Source: Flavobacterium galactosidilyticum
GTDB taxonomy: Bacteria; Bacteroidota; Bacteroidia; Flavobacteriales; Flavobacteriaceae
NCBI RefSeq assembly: GCF_020911945.1
Contig: NZ_CP087135.1
Coordinates: 2,096,001 to 2,160,000, forward strand
DNA length: 64,000 nucleotides
Direction of reading: 5' to 3'
The position numbers and the translations under genes are program-made. The notes below the pieces were generated by a model that was not told where the DNA came from, did not search any database, and saw nothing but the letters and a program-made list of their open reading frames with translations. Positions 1 through 9,067 of the stretch are shown piece after piece (the first letter of the stretch is position 1; each line of letters opens with the position of its first letter).

Positions 1-509
1 TTTTTAGATGTGTCATTTTCCAATACCTTATGGAGAAACTCTATACTGTCTTGGTGTAACTTATTGTAATCATCTGGATTTAAAAGATGCTCATTACATT
101 TTATGACTTTAAAGTCAGATAAACTTTCTTTAATTAACCAGTATTTGGCAGGAGAAATATTCGACCACAAGGTAGAGAATACAAATTTCACTCCCGAAAT
201 TTCTTTGGTACAATTGTTTACCAAAAATACATTGTCTCTGATTTGTTCATCCAAAACACCACTTTTCTCGGCAATATCATAGTAGTAATATTCGTGATTA
301 CCGGGTATCCAAAAAGTCAATTTGAAATGCTCAGAAATATAGTCGAAGAAATCTTGATGTTTATCCATTATTGCAAAAGGCACAATATCCCCAGCCAATA
401 TTAGAATTTCTCCTTCGGGCTTTATTGGGTTTTGAAGAATATACTTTTTGTTGTCAGGGAATTCAAGATGTAGATCTGAACAATATTGAATTTTCATATT
501 ATTTTCCAT
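1..509 (-). CDS. Calcineurin-like metallophosphoesterase (3' end outside window)
   Basis: The reverse strand encodes about 169 residues before the gene runs off the left edge of the window. Three classic metallophosphoesterase metal-binding motifs are visible in order: SDLHLE near the N-terminus, LAGDI about 30 residues later, and GNHEYYYYD about 70 residues in. These bind the two metal ions of a calcineurin-fold phosphodiesterase or phosphatase; the substrate cannot be told. The ATG at 509 and a second in-frame ATG at 497 are both possible starts, and the second begins directly before the SDLH strand. It is probably cytoplasmic, since no signal peptide is seen. The remaining HxH motif must lie outside the window. 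Upstream (502-700) lies an unusual array of a 10-bp motif, described separately. Confidence 0.85.
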   Translation of the reverse strand, partial: MENNMKIQYCSDLHLEFPDNKKYILQNPIKPEGEILILAGDIVPFAIMDKHQDFFDYISEHFKLTFWIPGNHEYYYYDIAEKSGVLDEQIRDNVFLVNNCTKEISGVKFVFSTLWSNISPAKYWLIKESLSDFKVIKCNEHLLNPDDYNKLHQDSIEFLHKVLENDTSK

Positions 510-699
510 TAGTGGTGCTCTAAGTTAAATAAATGGATTTAATTTTTCACTAAAAAGGTATTTTTGGGAAAATATTTTCCAGTATAGGTAAACTGTAAAA
601 TTTGAAAATGATTACTTTTTTCCACTAAAATGAATTTCAAAAGCATTAAGCGTTATTATTTTCCAGTAAAAGACTATTTAAAGAAAATATTTTCCATTA
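502..699. repeat. Iterated TTTTCCANTA motif upstream of the phosphoesterase gene
   Basis: The plus strand shows TTTTCCANTA starting at 502, 575, 618, 659 and 690, all in the same orientation, with a near copy lacking one C near 545. The first copy overlaps the putative start codon. Several reiterations in about 200 bp suggest a regulator-binding array or a short tandem-derived repeat. In such AT-rich DNA some copies could be chance. Confidence 0.4.
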
Positions 700-730
700 T
701 AAAAAGAAATATTAAAAATTAAGTATCATC

Positions 731-910
731 ACAATATTTATACCTTTTCGGGTATAAATATTGTGTTTTTCGCTTAGTTATACCTTATCGGGTATAAAAT
801 TGGATATATTGCATATCGCAATATGCGATATGATCCAGAAGACTTAGAAGAATATACAGATTGTTTAATTTGCAAATTATTCTAATAACGGCGATTATCG
901 CCGTTATTAG
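731..910. repeat. Cluster of four strong hairpins in an intergenic region
   Basis: Four palindromes follow each other. The first has perfect 14-bp arms at 731-744/751-764 with loop TTTTCG. The second has 7-bp arms at 778-784/791-797 and shares the core TATACC-loop-GGTATA. The third has 8-bp arms at 812-819/825-832, overlapped by an alternative hairpin 806-812/818-824, so the two foldings exclude each other. The fourth has perfect 13-bp arms at 882-894/898-910 with loop TTA. No open reading frame is present. They may be terminators, REP-like elements or part of a structured RNA. The rest of 510-1350 shows nothing else beyond AT-rich sequence. Confidence 0.55.
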
Positions 911-1216
911 CGATTTATTTAAACTTCATTTTATGGTTTCTAATAAAGCGAAAAATAGATAATAAATCTAATTGGTTATTGTTAAAATATAGGTTTACTG
1001 TATTGTTATTCAGTTATATGTATTAAATACAGACAGAAATTACTGAAATTATCATACTGATAATACTTTATTTTTTTTATGCTACCGAATTTTGTTTTGC
1101 ATGTATCATCATTTGCGTCTTTATGAAATTTCCTTTACGCTCATTTCGTAATACGAAAATATGATTTGATTCTAGTGTTTGAAAAATTGAGTGTTTTTTT
1201 GTTCACTTTGTTTGCA

Positions 1217-1236
1217 TGTTCACGTTTACGTGAACA
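1217..1236. terminator. Perfect 9-bp hairpin followed by a T-run
   Basis: TGTTCACGT and ACGTGAACA flank a two-base loop, followed on the plus strand by GTG and seven Ts. Additional half-sites GTTCAC and GTGAACA stand just outside, each beside a T-tract. It could be an intrinsic terminator or a dimer-binding operator. Confidence 0.45.
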
Positions 1237-1350
1237 GTGTTTTTTTGTGAACATAAATAAGTATAATTGAGGTTGCCTGTGTTATTCTAATTAAGGTTTG
1301 ATTTCTAACGGGAATATTTCGGGACTTTAAATAACAGACTTTTGTTATTT

Positions 1351-1956
1351 CTAATTATTATTTTCAAATTTTTCTTTTAGGCGGAGATATTCTCTATATT
1401 CTTTTTCCTCGTGCTTCCTTTGGGAAAATGTTTCAAATGCTTCGTATTCCGGGGAATCATAATTCATGAAATCTGGGATTTTTATTATTGCCCAGTCTTT
1501 TGCAATATCTTTCCAAGTTTTGGCTGCATTTGCGATTGTATTTCTCCAATCCTCATCGGAATTTCTTTGTATTGTGTAATCGTAGTCAACCGAATGTGGT
1601 AATACTATTCGAGCCTGTGAATGCCACCATCCGTGAAAGGGATTCACATAAAATTTATCTAATACCTCTTTTAGAGGATGAAAAAGTGCTTGAGATTGAT
1701 GGTATTTCATATAAGCAAGAATTTTATAGGCTGCAATTAATTCTTGGTCTTTGTCTTTAAGTGTAACTGACAAATGCCTTGCAGTCTCTTTTAAAGGTGT
1801 TTCCTGAAAATATTGCTGACGATTTTCTTTTAGATCATACCAAGGTGAATTGATTGTATTTTCTCCTATTATAAAATCCCTAATTTGCACTTCAGGCACA
1901 TTTAAGCCTTTCCAATAATTATAGATCTGATTCCACTGTGTCATATAGCTTTTCAT
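1351..1956 (-). CDS. Hypothetical protein downstream of the CBASS operon
   Basis: This gene encodes about 201 residues, and I recognise no family. The ATG at 1956 is preferred over an in-frame TTG nine bases upstream. The protein looks soluble, with many aromatic residues (for example NPFHGWWHSQ near residue 110) and a charged C-terminal helix rich in E, K and R. It has no signal peptide or membrane segment. It lies on the same strand as the CBASS genes, 185 bp downstream of the cap16 stop, so it may be a distal passenger of that operon or an independent island gene. No catalytic motif stands out, so no function is proposed. It is most likely a real gene because of its length and its codon use, which resembles that of its neighbours. 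Confidence 0.6.
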   Translation of the reverse strand: MKSYMTQWNQIYNYWKGLNVPEVQIRDFIIGENTINSPWYDLKENRQQYFQETPLKETARHLSVTLKDKDQELIAAYKILAYMKYHQSQALFHPLKEVLDKFYVNPFHGWWHSQARIVLPHSVDYDYTIQRNSDEDWRNTIANAAKTWKDIAKDWAIIKIPDFMNYDSPEYEAFETFSQRKHEEKEYREYLRLKEKFENNN

Positions 1957-2141
1957 AAAATTCAAATTTAATAATATATTTCAATTATTAAATTTATAAT
2001 ATAATGAATATGCAAATAATTCCTATTTAATAAACCAAAATCTGCATGATAAACTTGATTGGTTTATTATGCAGATTTAAGTTTACTGTGTTGTATTTTA
2101 GTATATTATAAAAATATTCAATTTATAAATGATAAATTATA

Positions 2142-2987
2142 TTATTCTTTACTCCATTTCATGTTTAAAGCCCACTTTGTATGTTGACCAATATCATAGA
2201 GTTTCTTCTTAGTTCTTTTATCGTGTCCTAAACAGTCAATTAGTTCTCTATCTACCCACTTTATGTACTCTGTATCTCCTTGATTCTTCAGTGCTAAAAG
2301 TTCTTTGCGTTGTTCTACGTTTGGTAAAAGTTCTAAAATATCATACTGCAATATTTCGGGACAATTCCAACCAGCTGTTCTCTTTACGGGTGTCGTAACT
2401 CTACCAAGTAGATTGTAGTTGACATATGGGAAGTTCTCTTTTGATAATAACTCGGCCTTGCCTTCTATAAGTTCTTCGTAAAATTCTCTCCAATGGTTAA
2501 TTTCACGGTTCTGACCCTCATTAAACCAATCTAGAAATTTGATAGCATTTTTAGCTGGAATAAAGATGGCAAAATCATCCTTCATTAAATCTTTATTCGG
2601 AAGTTTGAGATCATCTATTGCCTCAAATTTTTCTTTTAGTAAGCTTTGTGTACCTTCTAATCGTTTGTACTTTCCGCCAACCAATTGGTAATGCCCATAA
2701 TTTGAATTTTTCACTAATAAATATTCATCGTCTATTTTAATAATATATAAATAGGACATTGAAAATCTGATTTTTTCACCTTTCAATGCAAGAAAATATA
2801 TTTGCAATAATAGATACAATCTTTTGCTATTTATAAAAATATGTTCAATGAGAAGCTCCATTAAAGTAGCTAAACCTATTACACCAAAAATTACAACGTC
2901 TTTTTGGTATTCCGAACCAGACATTTGGAAATAGCCATAGATTATAAAACCAATGGCTATTATTGTTTGAATTATTCTTCTTATCAT
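2142..2987 (-). CDS. cap16: CBASS effector, two-TM SMODS-associated NUDIX protein (Cap16-like)
   Basis: This 281-residue protein has two predicted membrane helices (about residues 5-22 and 31-48). A soluble domain follows with the sequence GHYQLVGGKYKRLEG (about 98-112), which looks like the GG-containing start of a Nudix box. That matches the 2TM-NUDIX effector class (Cap16) of CBASS as I know it. In such systems a cyclic oligonucleotide made by the CD-NTase activates the effector, which then disrupts the membrane and kills the infected cell. The gene overlaps the upstream ATPase gene by four bases (ATGA), so the two are translationally coupled. The canonical Nudix REXXEE helix is not obvious, so the domain may bind a nucleotide without hydrolysing it. 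The assignment rests on gene order plus the partial motif. Confidence 0.75.
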   Translation of the reverse strand: MIRRIIQTIIAIGFIIYGYFQMSGSEYQKDVVIFGVIGLATLMELLIEHIFINSKRLYLLLQIYFLALKGEKIRFSMSYLYIIKIDDEYLLVKNSNYGHYQLVGGKYKRLEGTQSLLKEKFEAIDDLKLPNKDLMKDDFAIFIPAKNAIKFLDWFNEGQNREINHWREFYEELIEGKAELLSKENFPYVNYNLLGRVTTPVKRTAGWNCPEILQYDILELLPNVEQRKELLALKNQGDTEYIKWVDRELIDCLGHDKRTKKKLYDIGQHTKWALNMKWSKE

Positions 2988-3868
2988 ATTATCTCTGGAC
3001 TAGGTTGGATTGATACAATTGTTTCTTTGATTATTTCAAAGGTTAATGGTTTGTCTGGATAGGCCTTGGCAACCGCTTCCGGAAGAACTTTTAATCTTAT
3101 GTCAGAAAACGAATAGCCTACTTTGTCGGTGTCTTTTTTTAGAGACAACTCTGCTAATTCGTTTAATTGTTCACCAGTAAAGGTAATACCCTTTAAACTC
3201 TTTTCATAAAGTTCGATACATTCTTCTTTTGTAGGTCTCTTAAATTCAAGTACTACAGCTGCACGTCTTAGAATTGCTTCATCTATAAAATGAAGGCGGT
3301 TAGTGGACATAAACACAATGGCACGACCGTTCAATTCTCTTATTTCGTCAATTTTTTGGATTAATGTATTGACTGCGGCTTTTTCTTCCTGATGCATTTG
3401 ACTTGTCGATCTTGTGGTCGCAATTGCATCTGCTTCGTCAATTAGAAGAAAGGCTATTCTTTTCTTTCCGGCTTGTTCTTTAAGTTGTGAAAATGCATCA
3501 TTAACTAGTTTACCCATTTCGCCATGCAAACCTTCGCCACGAACACGAGTGCTCAACTTGAGAAAAAATCCTTCTTTACCTAATTCACGAGTCATTCTAT
3601 CAGCAATTGAAATCGCAGATATCGTTTTGCCAGTACCGGCATCACCCGCTAGAATAATAAGAGGATATTTATCCTTTAACTGCTGTATTATGGGTAACTC
3701 AACTTTATGGTGTTTGTTACTCCAATCGGTAAGGCTGCCTTGGTCTAAAAGCAGTTTTAGATTATTGTAAATTCTTTCGAATTTGTTTTCAAAACCAATG
3801 AAGGAATCGGTCTGGGTTTGAACTTCTTTACTTGGAAGTTCCATTATGTTATCAAATATTGCAGCCAT
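2984..3868 (-). CDS. cap6: TRIP13/Pch2-like AAA+ ATPase of type III CBASS
   Basis: This 294-residue single-domain AAA+ protein has Walker A GDAGTGKT at residues 75-82, Walker B LLIDEAD at about 141-147, sensor 1 STN at 188-190 and two arginines at 201-202 for the arginine-finger role. In type III CBASS the TRIP13-like Cap6 remodels the closed HORMA protein and so switches off the CD-NTase. Its position directly after the HORMA gene (one-base TAATG overlap) and before the effector (four-base overlap) fits that role exactly. The N-terminal 60 residues are probably the adaptor segment that grips the HORMA domain. Other AAA+ roles are possible from sequence alone, but the context makes Cap6 the best call. 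Confidence 0.85.
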   Translation of the reverse strand: MAAIFDNIMELPSKEVQTQTDSFIGFENKFERIYNNLKLLLDQGSLTDWSNKHHKVELPIIQQLKDKYPLIILAGDAGTGKTISAISIADRMTRELGKEGFFLKLSTRVRGEGLHGEMGKLVNDAFSQLKEQAGKKRIAFLLIDEADAIATTRSTSQMHQEEKAAVNTLIQKIDEIRELNGRAIVFMSTNRLHFIDEAILRRAAVVLEFKRPTKEECIELYEKSLKGITFTGEQLNELAELSLKKDTDKVGYSFSDIRLKVLPEAVAKAYPDKPLTFEIIKETIVSIQPSPEII

Positions 3869-4383
3869 TATTTAAAATTTGTTTTTTGAAGTTCGTATCC
3901 TTTACTTGAGTATAGTTGTGCATTTCCGGAACTAAGATGTGAAAATGAAGTGTCATCAGTAGTCGCTGACCAGCTAAGTCGAAAATAATTGTTGGTTTGA
4001 AAATCCTTCTTTTGTTGTTCAGATAGACCGTGCCATTTGGAGGAATAAGACAGATACATTGTTAGATATGTATTGTTGATATTCTCCCAATCATTATTCT
4101 GTCCAGGTCTTGCGCTATCTGTTGCATTACCATCTGCATTAATAGAAAATTTTGTTGCTCTTAAAGTATGGTCATTTGAATTTTGTTTCAATGCAATTGA
4201 AACATTATCCAAGTAATTATTCTCGGCTAATTTAATTATGTCGTGCATAATTTTATCAACATATTCAGTTGACCATTTATTGGTTCTTCTAGCTATTGTT
4301 CTAATGTCTGCTTCAAAATTTTCAAATGTTTTACGAATATCGATAACCGTATACGTATTAGTACTTGTCTTAGTATTGTACAT
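3868..4383 (-). CDS. cap7: Bacterial HORMA-domain protein of type III CBASS (Cap7)
   Basis: About 171 residues are encoded from the ATG at 4383, one base after the CD-NTase stop codon. An upstream ATG at 4464 would give an unlikely 80-bp overlap, so 4383 is preferred. The N-terminus (TYTVIDIRKTFENFEADIRT) resembles bacterial HORMA proteins, with their characteristic T/S-rich start and helix A. Next comes a helix ending in LAENNYLDNVSIAL, then beta strands and a C-terminal safety-belt-like segment (LYSSKGYELQKTNF). HORMA proteins bind a closure peptide when they sense a phage protein and then activate the partner CD-NTase. The flanking CD-NTase and TRIP13 genes make the call firm, although the sequence itself is divergent. 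Confidence 0.8.
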   Translation of the reverse strand: MYNTKTSTNTYTVIDIRKTFENFEADIRTIARRTNKWSTEYVDKIMHDIIKLAENNYLDNVSIALKQNSNDHTLRATKFSINADGNATDSARPGQNNDWENINNTYLTMYLSYSSKWHGLSEQQKKDFQTNNYFRLSWSATTDDTSFSHLSSGNAQLYSSKGYELQKTNFK

Positions 4384-4384
4384 A

Positions 4385-5365
4385 TTAGTTGATATTAAAA
4401 GTTGGACCAAATACTCGTTTCCATTCCTCAATGGTAGCAGCTTCATTATTCTTTGATTGGGCATAATTTAAGCAGTCAAAAGCTTCTTCGGCTTGCTCAA
4501 TAATTTCTTGCCACACCGTACTGTCAATTTTTTTCGAGGCATTATTTTCATTGTTCGTATCATCGGCAATGTAAATTGGAGTGGAATAAGAAGGGATCTT
4601 ATTTATGGCGTGATCAAATTTGATATTTGGAAAATTCGAACCACTAACAAATTGGAAAAAACGGATAATCGCTTCTTCAATGTTAGTTTCTACACCTAAC
4701 GTCTCGTCTAGGTAGGCAACTATCAATTCTATTGTAAAGGATGTTATTCCTGGTTCAGTATCCGTTGGCTTAAGCTCCTTGTAATTTTTCCACCATTTTA
4801 GTGCTCTTACAATAGCGGTGTAACTTGGATTATTCTTACGCAAACTGATTGAGAAATCAATGTGGTTTTCGATGCTTGTTATGTATTTTCCACCACCGCC
4901 TCTTTGTGGTTGCCAAACATATCGTTCAGGTTCGCTAATAGGAACAACAGGAACAATATCAACCTCTAGTCCGGAACCAGAAAAACGAATGGTTATTGAT
5001 TTAGTATTCCCCGTTGCATCGTATTCTCTTTTGATATCTTTTTGAGGATAGATTTCCTCTAAGTATTTGACAATGTAGTCGTGTAGCTTTTTTAAATCAT
5101 TTTGGATATTTCCATCTCCACCCACAAAAAGAATTAAATCGATGTCGATTGGATTGTCTCCTGTTGGTTTTAGAATGGTGTGTTTTTTCCACGAACCTGC
5201 CAATAGGTATTTGGTAACTTTGAGACCGTTACTTTCGTCATTCTTGATTTTGTCTTCTAACTTTGTTTTGAGATTGTTTATTTGATCTCGGTACTTCTGC
5301 ATGTTGTCCTTTTGTAGTTTTATTTTATCTACAAAGTACAATAGTTGATTGTTTTCTAATTTCAT
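4385..5365 (-). CDS. CBASS cGAS/DncV-like nucleotidyltransferase (CD-NTase)
   Basis: This 326-residue protein shows the nucleotidyltransferase signature: GS at 57-58, the acidic pair D74/D76 in PIDIDLILF, and a third acidic residue at D136 in LEVDIVP. It makes a cyclic di- or trinucleotide second messenger when activated; which one cannot be told from sequence alone. An N-terminal coiled-coil helix (about residues 10-45) precedes the catalytic core. It is the first gene of the operon CD-NTase, HORMA, TRIP13, 2TM-NUDIX. HORMA/TRIP13-regulated enzymes usually belong to clades C or D. A downstream WKNYKELKPTDTEPG region matches the helical lid common in this family. The operon is complete and shows no frameshifts. 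Confidence 0.88.
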   Translation of the reverse strand: MKLENNQLLYFVDKIKLQKDNMQKYRDQINNLKTKLEDKIKNDESNGLKVTKYLLAGSWKKHTILKPTGDNPIDIDLILFVGGDGNIQNDLKKLHDYIVKYLEEIYPQKDIKREYDATGNTKSITIRFSGSGLEVDIVPVVPISEPERYVWQPQRGGGGKYITSIENHIDFSISLRKNNPSYTAIVRALKWWKNYKELKPTDTEPGITSFTIELIVAYLDETLGVETNIEEAIIRFFQFVSGSNFPNIKFDHAINKIPSYSTPIYIADDTNNENNASKKIDSTVWQEIIEQAEEAFDCLNYAQSKNNEAATIEEWKRVFGPTFNIN

Positions 5366-5477
5366 TTTACAGTATTAAAGATTAACACTGCAAATATTAG
5401 CATGAACTATGCATTATATGTGCATAGTAAAAAAGAGGTAAATACTGTTTTTTATAAGTTATTAAAAAAACAGCATT

Positions 5478-8400
5478 TTAAGTTCCGGATTGATTGTTGT
5501 TGAAGTCTTGAATGATTTTGAAAATGAAGTCCGCTTGTTGTTCGTTGAATACACCATCAATGCCTAAGCTATGAAACTTTTTAAATGGGGAGTCGTATAG
5601 TTTTGTAGGATCTATTTTTCCGTTTTTGGTTAAGAAAAGTTTGATTGTATCCAGAAATTGTATTTGTACCGCACTCAGTTGGTAATCGTTTATAAATTTA
5701 GCGAAAGCGGCATCCACACAATCAGCAGATAAGCCAATTAGTGATATAATGAATTGGACTAGGTTCAATTTTACGCCTAATTCCTGTTCGATATGGTCTT
5801 TTTTGATGCCTTTTTTAAAGAGTATAGTTTCTAAGGATTCTAATTCTTTGGCTGTTATCGTTTCCCCTTTCTGGATCCTATTAATGGTTATGTTGTCTTT
5901 GTTTTTTCTAATTATTTCCTCCAGACGGTGAATATTACTGGTGAATGGCGATGGATATGGTTCTCGTTTTTCATTGACAAAATCGGTAGTAACCACCTCA
6001 TCTTCATTTAAGAAATCTTCAAAATCGGTAGTCACGTATTTTTGGTCTATTGGATCGATATACTTTACAAGATCTCTGATTCCCGAACGTATTTTTTCAA
6101 GATGTTGAACGCCGTCAGTTTCCCAGAATTTTTCTTCTAATGGTAATTTAATTAACCCTTCTTTCTCTTTTACGTCTGGAATGGTGGTTTTCTTGAGTAA
6201 CTTTTTTGATAAAATAGCCACTTTTGTGATAGGAATGGTTAAGCTAGCCACAAACTCGGGCGTGTTTGGTGTTTCCAATCGCTTAATCATAAGTGCATAC
6301 AACAGCTTGTCATAAAACCTTGCTAAGTCTGTATCTCCCTTGGTTGGTCGGACTAATGGTGCTATAATTTCCTGTATGGTTTGAACGTCTTTCTTTGATA
6401 AGTGATTCCAAAGTTCTCGATTTTCGCTGCCATATTCTAATACCGCCTGCATTTTCATTTTAACATCAAATCGGTGCTTGTCTAGTTTTGCTATTTCTGA
6501 ATGAAGTTCGTTTAGTAATGTATTGCGATAGGCTGTTAGATAGGCATCACATTGGAATTTATCCTCTTTTAGATATTGCGCCAATTGTAATTTTAGACCA
6601 AATACCACCTCTGATAAACTTTTTTGAGAGCTCGTTTCAAAACCCATTGGATTTTCTTTGAAGAACTCAAAATTACCGCAGAGATCGAATATTAAAAAGC
6701 GTTTTTTGTCTTTTCCTATACCAAATAAATCTGGTCGTAATCGTGAACCACGGCCTATCATTTGCCAGAATTTCGAATAGGATTTTACCGGTTTGTAGAA
6801 TACTAAATTGACACAACTTGGTGCGTCAATTCCAGTATCCATCATGTCTACAGATATTGCAATTTGTGGTAGTCTTTCTTTTTCCTCGTCACAGAAACGC
6901 AGTATGAATTCTTCGGCTTTTGGCTCTCCGTGCGTAATTACTTTTACATAGTCATTACCAAATTGTTCTTTGTCCAATTCCATAAAGATGTCTTTTAGGA
7001 ACTGTGCATGTTTTTTATTTCGAGCAAAGATGATGGTTTTACCCAATTCTTCGTCACCTCGTTTTTTAATCCCGTTTTTGATTACAAATTGAAGTGTTTT
7101 TCGGGCGGTATCTCTATTAAAAAGCCATTCGTCCAGTTCTTTTGATTGTATCCATTCATTACCGGACGCTTCTTCACCGTCCAGAATTTCCTCTTCAAAT
7201 TCTTCTTTTTCTTCGTCTGACAGTTCATCATATTTGATGCCCTCTCTCAAGAATTTAGTTGGTACTTCAATAGATCGGTAAGGAGATAAATGTTTGTTGG
7301 CTACCGCTTCTTCAAAGGTATAAGCATCTGTGGGTGACTTATCGGCCAAGCCGAATATGGAATAGGTGTTTTTATCAATGCTATTTTTTGGCGTTGCCGT
7401 TAGCCCTAAGTATAGTGCATCAAAATAGTCGAAAATGGCCTGGTACTTTTTGTAAATGGAACGGTGTGCCTCATCAATGATTATTAAATCAAAATGGCCT
7501 ACGCCATAAAATCGTTTGTCATCCACTTTTGAGCCATCTATTAAGCCCATCATGGTTTGATAGGTTGAAAAAGCAAAACGCGCGTCGGGATTGTCTTTTT
7601 CTTTTAGGAGATTTACGCTTGAATGTTCGGGCAATAACTTTACAAAATTGCCTTTGGCCTGACTTACCAAACTTTTTCTATCGGCTAGAAATAATATTCG
7701 TTTTGCCCAATTGGCTTCCAGTAATAATTTAGACAGTGCAATACTGGTTCTGGTTTTTCCTGTACCGGTTGCCAATACCAATAAAGCGCCTCTGCTGGTT
7801 CCAATGAGGTTTCCGGTGGATTTATCGTTACCTGCAAAATGTTCGGCAATACTTTTGATGGAACGCAGTTGGTAGCCTCTTCCGGCTATATTAGTGTCTA
7901 TAATCGCAGTTCTAATGTCGGCACGATTCTGACGACGGTACATGAGTGTTTGCAATTCTTTCTTGGTGTAAAAACCGTGAACTAATCGAGCCGATTTGTA
8001 GAACTGGTCATCCCACAAGAAGGTTTCAAAACCATTACTGTAATACATTACTGGGCGACGACCGTACATTTTTTCTAAACTATCGGCATATAATTGTGCT
8101 TGGTTTTCGCCTTTGCTGGCGCTTTCTAAGGTTTTTTTAGCTTCTACTAATGCCAAAGGCAAACCATCATCATCCCATAATACATAATCTACATAACCCG
8201 TTTCCGAGGTATTGGTAGATGAAGGCATGTATTGCACTTTGAATTCTCGGTCTTTTATACCTACCAAATCCCAGCCTGCTTCACGCAAGGAGACATCTAT
8301 AAAATACTTTCGTGTTTCATATTCGTTACGTGGGTGATGTACGGCATCGTCGGTACTGGCTTCTTGTTTGTTGGCTTCTATTTGGGTTTGTAAAGCTTCA

Positions 8401-8972
8401 ATTTGCTTTTTGAATAACTCATTTTCTTGCTCTAGCTGCTTATTTTTATCAGAAGCTTCTTTGAGTTGTGTTTTAAAAGTAGTTAACTCTTTGTCAAATT
8501 GTGTTTGAACACTTTTTAGTTGCTTTTGTGAAAGGGTATTGTGTCCTTCAGTAGGCACCAATTCCCAATCAAACATTTCTAATGGCCCTAGATCATTAAC
8601 GGCATAGGATTTTGCAAACCATTTGCTGAAATAAAACAGATTGGATATAATTTGCTCTGCATCAGTATCCGAAACAGGTTTGTTGTGTATGGCCAGATTC
8701 CCCACTTTACGGATGAGGTCTATTTCATTATACAACTTATGCGGAAATTGTTCTTTGAATTCGTGATGCTTCATCAGTGAATTCAATGAAGTGTCAAAAG
8801 GGAGGTGTAGTTCGGAGTCGTTATTGAACATCCAGTTGATAGCGAGTTCCAACGCCATACGCGCGTAGGTCAACGAAGTACGCGGATCTGTAATGGCGTT
8901 TTGTTCTGCCTTTTGGCTTCTTTCGAAAAAGGCCGACCATTCTTGTGCTAAAAACTGAAAGTTTGTTTTCAT
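5478..8972 (-). CDS. hsdR: Type I restriction endonuclease subunit HsdR (orphan)
   Basis: This 1164-residue protein has, in order: an N-terminal helical DUF4145-like region (about 1-130); a coiled coil (about 150-205, LEQENELFKKQIEAL); an HsdR_N PD-(D/E)xK nuclease (YVDYVLWDDDG then LALVEAKKT, about 260-285); an SF2 translocase with Walker A LATGTGKTRTS (about 400); DEAH box IIDEAHRS (about 500); motif VI GRGSRLRPD (about 745); and an EcoEI-type C-terminal domain. It translocates and cuts DNA when complexed with HsdM and HsdS. No hsdM or hsdS lies beside it; the only pair, 41 kb away, belongs to a MADS-like operon. Upstream come a GIY-YIG gene and a truncated MBL gene, then an IS21 element, so its partners may have been deleted. 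The ORF itself is intact. Confidence 0.93.
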   Translation of the reverse strand: MKTNFQFLAQEWSAFFERSQKAEQNAITDPRTSLTYARMALELAINWMFNNDSELHLPFDTSLNSLMKHHEFKEQFPHKLYNEIDLIRKVGNLAIHNKPVSDTDAEQIISNLFYFSKWFAKSYAVNDLGPLEMFDWELVPTEGHNTLSQKQLKSVQTQFDKELTTFKTQLKEASDKNKQLEQENELFKKQIEALQTQIEANKQEASTDDAVHHPRNEYETRKYFIDVSLREAGWDLVGIKDREFKVQYMPSSTNTSETGYVDYVLWDDDGLPLALVEAKKTLESASKGENQAQLYADSLEKMYGRRPVMYYSNGFETFLWDDQFYKSARLVHGFYTKKELQTLMYRRQNRADIRTAIIDTNIAGRGYQLRSIKSIAEHFAGNDKSTGNLIGTSRGALLVLATGTGKTRTSIALSKLLLEANWAKRILFLADRKSLVSQAKGNFVKLLPEHSSVNLLKEKDNPDARFAFSTYQTMMGLIDGSKVDDKRFYGVGHFDLIIIDEAHRSIYKKYQAIFDYFDALYLGLTATPKNSIDKNTYSIFGLADKSPTDAYTFEEAVANKHLSPYRSIEVPTKFLREGIKYDELSDEEKEEFEEEILDGEEASGNEWIQSKELDEWLFNRDTARKTLQFVIKNGIKKRGDEELGKTIIFARNKKHAQFLKDIFMELDKEQFGNDYVKVITHGEPKAEEFILRFCDEEKERLPQIAISVDMMDTGIDAPSCVNLVFYKPVKSYSKFWQMIGRGSRLRPDLFGIGKDKKRFLIFDLCGNFEFFKENPMGFETSSQKSLSEVVFGLKLQLAQYLKEDKFQCDAYLTAYRNTLLNELHSEIAKLDKHRFDVKMKMQAVLEYGSENRELWNHLSKKDVQTIQEIIAPLVRPTKGDTDLARFYDKLLYALMIKRLETPNTPEFVASLTIPITKVAILSKKLLKKTTIPDVKEKEGLIKLPLEEKFWETDGVQHLEKIRSGIRDLVKYIDPIDQKYVTTDFEDFLNEDEVVTTDFVNEKREPYPSPFTSNIHRLEEIIRKNKDNITINRIQKGETITAKELESLETILFKKGIKKDHIEQELGVKLNLVQFIISLIGLSADCVDAAFAKFINDYQLSAVQIQFLDTIKLFLTKNGKIDPTKLYDSPFKKFHSLGIDGVFNEQQADFIFKIIQDFNNNQSGT

Positions 8973-9067
8973 TTGTCGTTACTATTTGTTCTTAATGGTC
9001 AAATGTAATTCGCTTGATTTATAAGCTATCAGCATCATACTAAAGTACATTTCATTCGACTAAGATA

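Noticed and set aside
4384..4464. Longer N-terminus for the HORMA gene starting at 4464
   Set aside because: It would overlap the CD-NTase gene by 80 bp and add residues unlike HORMA proteins; the ATG at 4383 lies one base after the preceding stop.
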